Source: Chloroflexota bacterium (GTDB lineage: Bacteria > Chloroflexota > UBA11872). Taken from it: a DNA stretch of 16,812 nt. A program made the position numbers and the translations under genes. Under the pieces are notes generated by a model. It made no database searches, was not told the origin of the DNA, and saw only the letters and a list, made by a program, of their open reading frames with translations. Numbering within the stretch: the stretch's first letter is position 1; each line of letters starts with the position of its first letter. This document shows positions 1-6,353 of this stretch, piece after piece. The stretch spans positions 4,180 to 20,991 of the forward strand of contig JAPPFO010000215.1 in NCBI GenBank assembly GCA_028875175.1. The letters are read 5' to 3'.

Positions 1-97
1 CCCAAGGCCCGCGCCCCGGCGCGGGGGGCGCGCCGCCGCGGGGGGGGGGGGGGTGTGCCCCCCCCCCGCCCCCCCGCGGCGCCGCCGGGCGGCGCGG
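1..97. other. Low-complexity G/C-only left edge, probable assembly artefact
   Basis: Only four of the first 97 bases are A or T. The stretch holds a run of 14 G (40-53), a run of 10 C (58-67) and a run of 7 C (69-75). Read in the frame of the minus-strand glmU-like gene it stays open but gives Arg/Gly/Pro/Ala repeats that do not resemble a nucleotidyltransferase. Good family similarity stops just before, around base 100. I infer a poorly resolved contig end rather than real coding sequence; a genuine GC-rich linker is less likely. Confidence 0.6.
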
Positions 98-648
98 AAG
101 GCCGCCGGGCCGGCATTCACGGTGGTCAACGCCAGCTCGTCCGCTGAGGCGTCGGCCGTTTCCACAATGCCGCGTACAAGGCCGGTCTCAGCCAAGCGGA
201 CCCTGCCAAAAGAGCCCGGATCCGGCACGTCGGCCCAGGAAACGGCCGCGACGGCGTCCAGGCTTAGCAGGGCCTTGAGGACGCCGCGCACCGTCGCCGG
301 GCGAACCAGGGGCGAATCGCCGTAAAGCGCGACCACAACGTCAACGTCAGACGGCACGGCGCCCAGACCGGTTTCCACAGCGAAGGCAGTGCCGCGGCCG
401 GTGGGCGGCTGGTCCACGGTGACCGTGCCGGCGGCCGCCGATCCCATGTCCATGCCGGGCCGGATGACGACCACCAGCGGATCCAGCCCGGCGGCTCGCC
501 CGGTGTCGACCACGTGCGCCAGCATGGGGCGTCCCGCCACGCGGTGCATAACCTTTGGCACGTCCGAGGCGAAGCGCGTGCCCTGCCCGGCTGCCATCAC
601 GATGCCGGCAGCGCCGATCGATTTCGTCGCGGGGTCACGGGTGTTCAT
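1..648 (-). CDS. glmU: GlmU-like UDP-N-acetylglucosamine pyrophosphorylase, N-terminal part (runs off left edge)
   Basis: This is the N-terminal nucleotidyltransferase domain of a GlmU-type enzyme, which makes UDP-GlcNAc from GlcNAc-1-phosphate and UTP in the cytoplasm for peptidoglycan and other glycans. Near residues 17-35 it has the nucleotide-binding signature VMAAGQGTRF followed by PKVMHRVAGRPM. The KV-M/L-H segment is typical of GlmU rather than IspD or MobA. YGDSPLV matches the metal and sugar-phosphate loop, GRGTAFAV the uridine-binding loop, and FGRV, IVE and VNAG follow in the expected order. The C-terminal acetyltransferase domain, if present, lies outside the window, so a single-function uridylyltransferase is also possible. 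The ATG at 648 directly follows the CCA of the tRNA-Gln gene, with no Shine-Dalgarno between. The last ~30 codons before the edge are doubtful because of the G/C homopolymers. Confidence 0.8.
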   Translation of the reverse strand, partial: MNTRDPATKSIGAAGIVMAAGQGTRFASDVPKVMHRVAGRPMLAHVVDTGRAAGLDPLVVVIRPGMDMGSAAAGTVTVDQPPTGRGTAFAVETGLGAVPSDVDVVVALYGDSPLVRPATVRGVLKALLSLDAVAAVSWADVPDPGSFGRVRLAETGLVRGIVETADASADELALTTVNAGPAAFRAARRRRGGAGGGHTPPPPAAARPPRRGAGLG

Positions 649-722
649 TGGCTGGGGAGGAAGGGTTCGAACCTTCGATCACGGATCCAAAACCCGTTGC
701 CTTACCACTTGGCCACTCCCCA
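649..722 (-). tRNA. tRNA-Gln, anticodon UUG
   Basis: The minus-strand 74-mer folds as a cloverleaf. The acceptor stem TGGGGAG pairs with CTCCCCA, with discriminator G and an encoded CCA at 651-649. The anticodon arm is ACGGG, loop TTTTGGA, TCCGT, giving anticodon TTG. The T arm is GAAGG, TTCGAAC, CCTTC. A weak U1-A72 pair at the top of the acceptor stem is a known glutamine identity feature. It lies 32 bases after the ispE stop and directly before the glmU-like ATG, so it is probably cut out of a longer operon transcript. Confidence 0.96.
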
Positions 723-754
723 CAGGGTAAGCGTAGGCAGGCGCTGGTGGCCGG

Positions 755-1618
755 TCAAAGCTGACGGCCGGCGGCGTGCGGCGGGGTCAGGAAGCGAGTA
801 GTTCGGGTCCACCAGCCGTGCGATTTCACGCGGGCTTCCGCGTTCCGCGCGGCCGCCCTGGTTGCGAAGAGTCCGAAGCAGGTTGGTCCGCTGCCGGCCA
901 GGAGCGCCGGCTCCGCTCCGGCGGACTCCAGGGCGCGAATGACCACGGCCACTTCAGGCACCAGGCGGATTGCGGCGGGCTGCAGATCATTGGTCAGCAG
1001 CTGTGGCGTGAAGTGGCCGCCTCGAATGGCGTCCACCTGATGCAAGGTGGCGGCCCCGCCTGACCACTCGGCCGGGCGCAACTCAGCGTAGGCGTCGCGG
1101 GCAGATATCTCGGCGTCGGGCCGGACAAGCACGACCCAATGCGGCGGCCCCGGTGGTATGGGCCGCAGGTCGTCGCCGCGGGCCAGCCCCAGCGCGGTTC
1201 CCGGACGAAGGAAGAACGGTACATCCGCGCCCAGCGCCCTGGCAGTCTCGGCAATGGCGTCCGGCGTCACTCGCCACATGCGTCTGAGACCCACAAGCAC
1301 GGCGGCCGCGTCGGTACTGCCGCCGGCGAGACCCGCCGCAACCGGGATGCGTTTGTCGACGCGAATGTGGACGCCCTGGCGCGTACCGCTGCGCGCTTGC
1401 AGTTCGTGGGCCGCGCGGAATGCCAGGTCGGCCGCGGGGTCAAGCCCGGGCACGGCGCTTTCGCCCTGGATCGTCGGCGCCGGGGCCAGGTGCACCGTGT
1501 CGCCGAATTCAAGCGCCTGGAAGATGGTGACGATCTCGTGATACCCGTCATCCCGCCGGCTGCGGACCTCAAGCCCCAGGTTGATCTTGGCCGGAGCGGC
1601 GATCGTGAGCCCGGCCAC
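755..1618 (-). CDS. ispE: 4-diphosphocytidyl-2-C-methyl-D-erythritol kinase
   Basis: IspE is a GHMP-family kinase that uses ATP to phosphorylate CDP-methylerythritol in the MEP pathway to IPP and DMAPP, in the cytoplasm. The 287 residues match the family length. The substrate motif AKINLGLEV is at 10-18 (catalytic Lys11), with RRDDGYHE just after. The glycine-rich phosphate loop VAAGLAGGSTDAAAVL is at 93-108, catalytic Asp132 lies in GADVPFFL, and the C-terminal GHMP motif LLAGSGPTCFGLF is at 239-251. The ATG at 1618 lies two bases after the ybeY stop, so the two are surely cotranscribed. The tRNA-Gln gene follows 32 bases downstream. It supplies precursors for isoprenoids, including polyprenyl carriers of the type used by the WecA-like enzyme across the divergent promoter region. 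Confidence 0.96.
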   Translation of the reverse strand: MAGLTIAAPAKINLGLEVRSRRDDGYHEIVTIFQALEFGDTVHLAPAPTIQGESAVPGLDPAADLAFRAAHELQARSGTRQGVHIRVDKRIPVAAGLAGGSTDAAAVLVGLRRMWRVTPDAIAETARALGADVPFFLRPGTALGLARGDDLRPIPPGPPHWVVLVRPDAEISARDAYAELRPAEWSGGAATLHQVDAIRGGHFTPQLLTNDLQPAAIRLVPEVAVVIRALESAGAEPALLAGSGPTCFGLFATRAAARNAEARVKSHGWWTRTTRFLTPPHAAGRQL

Positions 1619-1620
1619 GG

Positions 1621-2118
1621 TTAGCGAACAGGCTGGTCGTCGCGCGCGAGTCCGACGGCGGCCATGACGGACTCTTCCACGTGGCGCATTTTGCGCTGCT
1701 CAGCGTTGTCGTCGTGACCGAAGCCGGCCAGATGCAGCAGGCCGTGCGTGAGGAGGTACCCGAACTCGCGTTCGATGCTGTGTCCGTAGGCATTGGCCTG
1801 CGAGCGGACACGTTCGAGCGAAATGGCCACGTCGCCCGGACACTCCCGGTCTCCGGTGGGGAAAGCAAGGACATCCGTTGCGCGGGGCTTACCGACGAAG
1901 GCGCCGTTGAGCCGGGCCATCTCGGCATCGTCGGTCAGGCGCAGTCCCACCACGCCGGTCATGCCGGTGATGTCGTGCACGATAGCCGCGATCGGGTGAA
2001 TCAGTCGGGCAAGCCCGGGTGGCAGGGGGACACCCTCGCCGGCTTGAACCTGTAAGCGCGCCGACCCGTCCGCTGGGACGCGCGCTTTAGCCGCCGAGCA
2101 GTTTGCCAACGAGGGCAT
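1621..2118 (-). CDS. ybeY: Endoribonuclease YbeY (rRNA maturation factor)
   Basis: YbeY is a single-strand-specific metallo-endoribonuclease involved in 16S rRNA 3'-end processing and 70S ribosome quality control. The zinc motif HGLLHLAGFGH is at 125-135 with His125, His129 and His135 as likely ligands. The family signature TDVLAFP is at 81-87, preceded by LNGAFVGKPRA. At 165 residues it is slightly longer than usual, with about 25 extra N-terminal residues. The ATG at 2118 is the only convincing start, because no GTG or ATG follows before the conserved region. It overlaps the 3' end of yqeY by 32 bases, which implies translational coupling. The downstream ispE start is two bases away. Placement after rpsU and yqeY fits a ribosome-related operon. 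Confidence 0.95.
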   Translation of the reverse strand: MPSLANCSAAKARVPADGSARLQVQAGEGVPLPPGLARLIHPIAAIVHDITGMTGVVGLRLTDDAEMARLNGAFVGKPRATDVLAFPTGDRECPGDVAISLERVRSQANAYGHSIEREFGYLLTHGLLHLAGFGHDDNAEQRKMRHVEESVMAAVGLARDDQPVR

Positions 2119-2539
2119 TCACGGCGCGTCCGTCGACCGTTCCCTGTTCGCGCAGCCGCGCCATCAGCGGACGCATGACCTTGCCCATGTCGCGGCGGCT
2201 GGTTGCGCCGACTTCGCTGATCACTTCGCGCGCGATGGCTTCCATGGCGTCGCTGTCAAGTTCGTCGGGCTGGTAGGCGCTGACGATGGCGCGCTCGGCG
2301 CGTTCGGCATCGGCTTGTGCAGGGCGGTCGCCCTTGACATAAAGTTGAATGGCTTCGTCGCGGCGGCGGATGTCGCGCTGAACGACGCGAACCACCAGGG
2401 CGTCGTCCGTTGACGCGCCGGATTCCTTAGCCTCGTACTTGATTTGGGAGATGAGCGTGCGCAGCACACGAACACGATCGGCATCGCCGCCGCGCTGCGC
2501 CGTTCGCAGATCCCCGGTGAGGCGGTCGATTAGCGCCAT
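2087..2539 (-). CDS. yqeY: GatB/YqeY domain-containing protein
   Basis: This is a stand-alone YqeY-family protein of 150 residues, the usual size. The domain is related to the tail of the GatB subunit of Glu-tRNA/Asp-tRNA amidotransferase, suggesting tRNA binding, but the role of the free form is not settled. Visible family features are an N-terminal helix (DRLTGDLRTAQRGGDADRVR), a conserved VLRTLISQIKYEAKE segment, the RRRDEAIQLY helix at about 59-67, the YQPDELD segment, and a C-terminal three-helix tail containing MGKVMRPLMARL (118-129). The adjacent rpsU-yqeY order also occurs in Bacillus. The ATG at 2539 has no purine-rich Shine-Dalgarno (upstream is pyrimidine- and C-rich), so it may depend on coupling to rpsU, 21 bases upstream. 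Confidence 0.93.
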   Translation of the reverse strand: MALIDRLTGDLRTAQRGGDADRVRVLRTLISQIKYEAKESGASTDDALVVRVVQRDIRRRDEAIQLYVKGDRPAQADAERAERAIVSAYQPDELDSDAMEAIAREVISEVGATSRRDMGKVMRPLMARLREQGTVDGRAVNALVGKLLGG

Positions 2540-2560
2540 GCGGGGTTGGGATTGAGTTGG

Positions 2561-2776
2561 CTAGAGGGCGCGGGCCTCGGCTTCGGCCGCCTTCATGGCT
2601 GCCCGCCGGGCCTTGCGGCGCTTGGTGGCTTCCTTCTTCTTGCGCAGCACGCTGGGCTTGTCGTACGCCTTCCGGCGCCGGGTCTCCGTGATAATGCCCT
2701 CTTGCTGCACCTTTTTATTGAAACGGCGCAGGGCCGCATCAAAACTCTCGTTCGCGCCGATCGTGATATGAACCAA
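2561..2776 (-). CDS. rpsU: Small ribosomal subunit protein bS21
   Basis: S21 is a small basic 30S protein near the mRNA exit that helps position the anti-Shine-Dalgarno end of 16S rRNA. The core ESFDAALRRFNKKVQQEG is at about 10-27, followed by ITETRRRKAYDKPSV and a Lys/Arg-rich tail ending in an alanine-rich helix. I chose the TTG at 2776, giving MVHITIGANESF, because it matches the family N-terminus and has GGGGGG (2786-2781) four bases upstream. A TTG at 2788 in the same frame would add four residues (MGGS) but has no Shine-Dalgarno. It is the first gene of the minus-strand operon, behind a 125-base leader that contains a terminator. Confidence 0.95.
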   Translation of the reverse strand: MVHITIGANESFDAALRRFNKKVQQEGIITETRRRKAYDKPSVLRKKKEATKRRKARRAAMKAAEAEARAL

Positions 2777-2802
2777 TGAACCCCCCAATTCGGACGGGCA
2801 AC

Positions 2803-2825
2803 AAAAAACCCGCCGTGCGGGCGGG
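2803..2825 (-). terminator. Factor-independent terminator in the rpsU leader (candidate attenuator)
   Basis: On the minus strand CCCGCC (2825-2820), loop CGCAC, GGCGGG (2814-2809) is followed by six T (2808-2803). It is one-directional, since the plus strand lacks a T tract after the hairpin. It lies about 75 bases after the predicted transcription start and 26 bases before the rpsU start, so it interrupts the leader instead of ending a gene. An upstream leader segment GGCGGGT (2889-2883) is perfectly complementary to ACCCGCC (2826-2820), which contains the terminator's 5' arm, and could act as an antiterminator. Regulation is inferred. Confidence 0.75.
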
Positions 2826-2862
2826 TGTTGGCGGGCTGGTCAACCGGGCCGCGCGATTTCGG

Positions 2863-2877
2863 TCAGGCGCCTCCTGA
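2863..2877 (-). promoter_or_regulatory. Small hairpin in the rpsU leader
   Basis: The leader holds TCAGG, loop AGGCG, CCTGA: a perfect five-base-pair stem on the minus strand between the promoter and the terminator. Its loop side contains AGGAGG but no start codon follows at a usable distance, so I do not call a leader peptide. A second CCCGCC copy (2835-2830) lies between this hairpin and the terminator and could also compete for GGCGGG partners. Confidence 0.35.
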
Positions 2878-2907
2878 TGATGACCCGCCACCCCACGAGT
2901 TGCCGAG

Positions 2908-2937
2908 ATTATATGCGGTGCCGAAATACCAGGTCAA
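2908..2937 (-). promoter_or_regulatory. Sigma-70-type promoter of the rpsU-yqeY-ybeY-ispE-tRNA-Gln-glmU operon
   Basis: On the minus strand TTGACC (2937-2932) is followed after 18 bases by a perfect TATAAT (2913-2908). The expected transcription start is about 2901. In this GC-rich DNA the match is unlikely to be chance. The -35 box lies only 21 bases from the GTG of the divergent WecA-like gene. No equally good plus-strand promoter was found for that gene, so its own promoter must overlap this one or be weak. Confidence 0.85.
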
Positions 2938-2958
2938 CCGCAGCCGGCCACGCGGCAG

Positions 2959-3981
2959 GTGTCCTTCGTGACTGACCTCAACTGGCTGGCGCTGGCCCTC
3001 GGCGCGCCGCTGGCGCTGGTCTTAACCCTCGGCGTGCGAACGCTGGCCGCCCGCCGGGGATGGATGGACCAACCCGGAGCGGCGCGAATCCACGTGGTGC
3101 CGGTGCCCCGGCTGGGCGGGGTGGCCATGTATGCGGCGTTCGTCATCACCGTGCTGGTGGTGGCCTGGCCGCTGGATCGGCAGACCGTGGGGTTGCTGCT
3201 GGGCGCCACGCTGCTGGTGGTCTTCATCGTGGTGGACGACCTGCGCGGGATGCGTCCACGCAACAAATTCCTGGCGCAGCTCGCGGCCGCGGCGGTGCCG
3301 TTGCTGTTCGGCGTCCGCATCGATGTGGTCAGCAACCCGTTCGAGGCCGGCGTGGTGCTGCTGCATGCGGCGATTGTGATTCCATTCACGCTGTTCTGGA
3401 TCACGGGAATGATGAATGCCATCAACTTCGTGGACGGACTCGATGGGCTGGCAGGTGGTGTCGTCACCATTGCCGCGATCGTACTGATAGCCCTGTCGCT
3501 GCGGCTAGGCCTGCCCGAAACCGCCACCCTGGCCCTGGTGCTGGTGGCCGTGGTTCTCGGATTCCTGCCGTTCAACGTCTACCGGTCGAGCATCATCATG
3601 GGCGACGCCGGCTCGCACTTCCTGGGCTTCGTGCTGGCGGTCATCGCCATCATGGGCCCGGCCAAGCTGGCTACCGCGATCCTGGTGCTGGGCGTGCCGA
3701 TTCTGGATATCGCCTGGTCGATCGGGCGCCGTCTGGCCGGCGGCCGCCGCTTCGCCGACCGGGATGCCGAGCATCTGCATCACCGGCTCTGGGAGGCGGG
3801 CGTGCCGCAACCCGTCATCGCGCTGATGTATTACGCGCTGGCGGGCGTGCTGGGCGTTATTGCGCTGTTGGTCGAGCGGCTGGACAAGATTTTCGCGTTC
3901 CTGGGCCTGGCGGTGTTCCTGGGGGTGCTCCTGGCCGTTCTGAGTCGGGCGCCCAGGCGTCGGGGAGTCCCGCGGCGATAG
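2959..3981 (+). CDS. wecA: WecA/TagO-family undecaprenyl-phosphate glycosyl-1-phosphate transferase
   Basis: This integral membrane enzyme of the MraY/WecA/TagO superfamily moves a sugar-1-phosphate, usually GlcNAc-1-P from UDP-GlcNAc, onto undecaprenyl phosphate to start surface-polymer synthesis. The 340 residues form about ten hydrophobic helices. Cytoplasmic active-site motifs appear in order: DQPGAARIHVVPVPRLGG (37-54), Asp93-Asp94 in VVDDLRG, NFVDGLDGLAGG (156-167), GDAGS (215-219) and HLHHRL (272-277), the last marking WecA/TagO rather than MraY. The GTG at 2959 is the longest start. A GTG at 2968 is a real alternative, because GGCAGG lies eight bases before it and nothing similar precedes 2959. 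It is divergent from the operon carrying ispE and the glmU-like gene, whose pathways supply lipid carrier and UDP-GlcNAc. The exact sugar is not provable from sequence. Confidence 0.9.
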   Translation: MSFVTDLNWLALALGAPLALVLTLGVRTLAARRGWMDQPGAARIHVVPVPRLGGVAMYAAFVITVLVVAWPLDRQTVGLLLGATLLVVFIVVDDLRGMRPRNKFLAQLAAAAVPLLFGVRIDVVSNPFEAGVVLLHAAIVIPFTLFWITGMMNAINFVDGLDGLAGGVVTIAAIVLIALSLRLGLPETATLALVLVAVVLGFLPFNVYRSSIIMGDAGSHFLGFVLAVIAIMGPAKLATAILVLGVPILDIAWSIGRRLAGGRRFADRDAEHLHHRLWEAGVPQPVIALMYYALAGVLGVIALLVERLDKIFAFLGLAVFLGVLLAVLSRAPRRRGVPRR

Positions 3982-4019
3982 GACGGTTCACACCTGTAGG
4001 AGGTCGCACCAGCCGCCTC

Positions 4020-4025
4020 TATACT
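4020..4025 (+). promoter_or_regulatory. Possible -10 box upstream of rpmE
   Basis: TATACT lies 30 bases before the rpmE start, in the 73-base gap after the WecA-like gene. No recognisable -35 is found at 16-18 bases, so this is a weak call; rpmE may also be read through from upstream. Confidence 0.3.
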
Positions 4026-4054
4026 AGGGCCGTGACCGACGGAGGCCCCAAACG

Positions 4055-4261
4055 TTGAATCCCGAAATCCATCCCGACTACATGGAGTGCCGCGTGACCT
4101 GCTCGTGCGGCAACATGTTCGAAACGCGCGCCACGACATCCTCGATCCACGTGGATGTGTGCTCCAGTTGCCACCCGTTCTACACGGGTCAGCAGCGGCT
4201 GGTGGACTCGACCGGCCAGGTGGAGCGGTTCGAGCGGCGCCGGCGCAGGTCCCGCGGCTAA
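4055..4261 (+). CDS. rpmE: Large ribosomal subunit protein bL31, zinc-binding type
   Basis: L31 is a 50S protein that forms part of the bridge to the 30S head. The 68-residue product begins MNPEIHPDY, typical of the family. It has the zinc set Cys16, Cys18, Cys36 and Cys39 (CSC and CSSC), so it is the C+ form rather than the zinc-free paralogue. SSCHPFYTG is the conserved core. The arginine-rich tail is short. The TTG at 4055 is supported by GGAGG at 4041-4045, nine bases upstream. It leads the rpmE, DUF1385, prfA, prmC cluster, an order also seen in Firmicutes. Confidence 0.95.
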   Translation: MNPEIHPDYMECRVTCSCGNMFETRATTSSIHVDVCSSCHPFYTGQQRLVDSTGQVERFERRRRRSRG

Positions 4262-4318
4262 CCAGCCGCACCGGCGGCCAGACGCCGCTGCGGTCAAAGG
4301 CTAAGCGGCACGACTCAC

Positions 4319-5281
4319 ATGTCCGCGTCCTCTAACGGCAGCAACGAACTTCGCATCAACTATGGCGGCCAGGCCGTACTCGAGGGCGTGATGATGCGCG
4401 GCCGCCGCGCCGCGGCGACGGCGGTGCGGCACCCGGCCGGGCACATCGTGCTCAAGACGGAGGAACTGGATCCCAACCGGCTTTCGCAGCGGCTGCGCCG
4501 CGTGCCGTTCGTGCGCGGAGTCGTCGCGCTCTGGGAAATGCTGGCCGTTGGGCTGCGCGCCCTGAACTTCTCAGCCAACGTGCAGCTAGCCGAGGAAGAA
4601 GACCAGGACGAAGGCCCCGGCGGCGCGGCCGGCGGCATGATGACGGGCAGCCTGGTGATTGGGCTGGTCGTCGGCATCGCACTGTTCTTTGTGCTGCCGC
4701 TCGTGTTGACGTCATTTACCGATGGGCTGGTTGAATCCGACTTCGTCAGCAACGTGATCGAAGGCGCCGTGCGGATGGCGGTCTTCGTGACCTATATCGC
4801 GCTCATCGGCCTGATGCCCGACATCCGGCGCGTGTGGATGTATCACGGCGCCGAGCACAAGACGATCAATACGCTGGAGGCCGGCGAGCAACTGACCGTG
4901 CCCAACGTGCGTCGCTTTGGGCTGGCCCACCCGCGCTGTGGCACGTCGTTCATCGTGACGCTGGTGGCGATCTCGATCATCGTGTTTGCGCTGCTGGGGC
5001 GCCCGCCGATGGCGATTCGCGTGGTGTCTCGCATCGTCTTGCTGCCGCTGATCGCCGGGGTGGGCTACGAGTACATCATGCTAACGGCCCGCTACCAGGG
5101 GCATGCGCTGGCTCGCTGGGCCTCGAAGCCCGGCATGTGGTTCCAGAAGATGACCACGCGCGAGCCGGACGACGAGCAGCTCGAAGTGGCAGTCGCCGCG
5201 ATGGATCACGTGCTGGCGCGCGAGGACGCCCTGGCGGAATTGCGGCCGGCCGCCGTGAACGCGGTCGTCGTCGATGATTGA
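4319..5281 (+). CDS. DUF1385 family membrane protein (YqhQ-like)
   Basis: This is a membrane protein of unknown biochemical function. The 320 residues open with the family signature GGQAVLEGVMMRG (16-28). An acidic linker (91-99) is followed by hydrophobic segments at about 110-131, 150-166, 209-227 and 236-252. Between them lie HGAEHK (176-181) and HPRCGTSF (204-211), with conserved His, Glu and Cys that suggest a metal or catalytic site, though none is proven. The ATG at 4319 has no clear Shine-Dalgarno but is the only start that keeps the signature near the N-terminus. Its last eight bases overlap the start of prfA (ATGATTGA), implying translational coupling. The persistent link between this family and peptide-release genes suggests cotranscription or a role linked to translation, but I do not assign one. 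Confidence 0.9.
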   Translation: MSASSNGSNELRINYGGQAVLEGVMMRGRRAAATAVRHPAGHIVLKTEELDPNRLSQRLRRVPFVRGVVALWEMLAVGLRALNFSANVQLAEEEDQDEGPGGAAGGMMTGSLVIGLVVGIALFFVLPLVLTSFTDGLVESDFVSNVIEGAVRMAVFVTYIALIGLMPDIRRVWMYHGAEHKTINTLEAGEQLTVPNVRRFGLAHPRCGTSFIVTLVAISIIVFALLGRPPMAIRVVSRIVLLPLIAGVGYEYIMLTARYQGHALARWASKPGMWFQKMTTREPDDEQLEVAVAAMDHVLAREDALAELRPAAVNAVVVDD

Positions 5282-6353
5282 CCGGCTGGCGGAGGCCCGA
5301 CGGCGCTACGACGAGCTGACGGCGGAGCTGGCCGGTGCGGGCGGCGCCCTGGACTCGCGGCGCCTGGCGAGCGTTGGCCGCGAAATGTCGCAGCTAGAGA
5401 CCACGGCCCGTCTGCATGACGAGTTGTCGGACGCCCGGGAACGCCTGACCGAAGCGCGCGACTTGCTGGAGTCGTCCGATCCCGAGCTGGTGGAACTGGC
5501 GCGCGAGGAACTGGACGAGGTGCAGGCCGAGATCGCTGAGATCCAGGCCCGCGCCATCGATGTGCTGGTCAGCGACGATCCCGACGACGCACGAAACGCC
5601 ATTGTGGAAGTCCGTGCCGGGACAGGCGGAGAAGAAGCGGCCCTGTTCGCCGGCGATCTGCTCCGGATGTACACCCGCTATGCCGAGCGCCTGCGTCTGA
5701 AGGCGGAGCCCATGACCGTCAACGGCACGGACCGCGGCGGGGTCAAGGAAGGCATCCTGCGCATCGTTGGCGCCCGGGCGTTCGGTGCCTTCCGGTTCGA
5801 GAGCGGCGTGCACCGCGTGCAACGCGTGCCGGTCACCGAGGCCGGCGGGCGCATTCACACGTCGGCGGCCAGCGTGGCCGTGCTGCCGGAAGCCGAAGAG
5901 ATCGATATTGAGATTCCCGAGTCCGACGTGCGGGTGGATGTCTTCCGCTCGAGCGGCCACGGTGGCCAGAGCGTCAACACCACGGACTCGGCGGTACGGG
6001 TTACGCACCTGCCCACCAACACCGTGGTCAGCATCCAGGATGAGAAATCGCAATTGCAGAATCGCGTGAAGGCCATGCAGGTTTTGCGGGCCCGCTTGCT
6101 GGAACAGGAACGCGAGCGCCAGGCGGCGGAGCGCGGGCAGGCGCGACGCGACCAGATCGGCAGCGGCGATCGCAGCGAGAAGATTCGCACGTACAACTTC
6201 CCGCAGGACCGGATTACCGATCATCGCGTGGGTCTGACGGTCCACAATTTGCCCGCGATCCTTGACGGAAACCTGGACCGGGTGGTCGATTCGCTGCGGC
6301 AGGCCGAGCGGGACCGCGAACTGGCGGGCTTTGCCGACGTCGGCGCCGCCTGA
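5274..6353 (+). CDS. prfA: Peptide chain release factor 1
   Basis: RF1 recognises UAA and UAG in the ribosomal A site and triggers hydrolysis of peptidyl-tRNA. The 359 residues match the family. The anticodon-like tripeptide is PVT at 186-188 in RVPVTEAGGRIHTSAA, where RF2 would have SPF. The catalytic GGQ is at 230-232 in SSGHGGQSVNTTDSAVR; its glutamine is the methylation target of PrmC, encoded next. N-terminal coiled-coil helices (about 1-95) and the conserved RNEKIRTYNFPQ-like segment (here SEKIRTYNFPQDRITDHR) complete the fold. The ATG at 5274 overlaps the DUF1385 stop by eight bases. The prmC start lies inside the prfA 3' end. Confidence 0.97.
   Translation: MIDRLAEARRRYDELTAELAGAGGALDSRRLASVGREMSQLETTARLHDELSDARERLTEARDLLESSDPELVELAREELDEVQAEIAEIQARAIDVLVSDDPDDARNAIVEVRAGTGGEEAALFAGDLLRMYTRYAERLRLKAEPMTVNGTDRGGVKEGILRIVGARAFGAFRFESGVHRVQRVPVTEAGGRIHTSAASVAVLPEAEEIDIEIPESDVRVDVFRSSGHGGQSVNTTDSAVRVTHLPTNTVVSIQDEKSQLQNRVKAMQVLRARLLEQERERQAAERGQARRDQIGSGDRSEKIRTYNFPQDRITDHRVGLTVHNLPAILDGNLDRVVDSLRQAERDRELAGFADVGAA

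Noticed and set aside
1..648. Reading the left-edge gene as ispD, suggested by its neighbour ispE
   Set aside because: The PKVMH segment, YGDSPLV and the GRGTAFAV loop fit the GlmU pyrophosphorylase domain better than IspD.
514..801. Plus-strand open frames over 389-801, including one reading EEGFEPSITDPKPVALPLGHSPQG
   Set aside because: These are translations across the antisense of the tRNA-Gln gene and the glmU-like gene; the well-known tRNA-derived peptide pattern gives them away.
3060..4058. 332-residue plus-strand frame overlapping the WecA-like gene
   Set aside because: Arg/Gly/Ala-rich shadow frame of high-GC coding DNA with no motifs; the other frame carries all WecA motifs.
3997..4058. 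Short upstream reading frame after GGAGG at 3999-4003
   Set aside because: No start codon at a suitable distance; the later GTG at 4032 gives only eight residues (VTDGGPKR).
6262..6330. Longer prmC starting at the TTG at 6262
   Set aside because: The extra residues are an out-of-frame reading of prfA and match nothing in PrmC.
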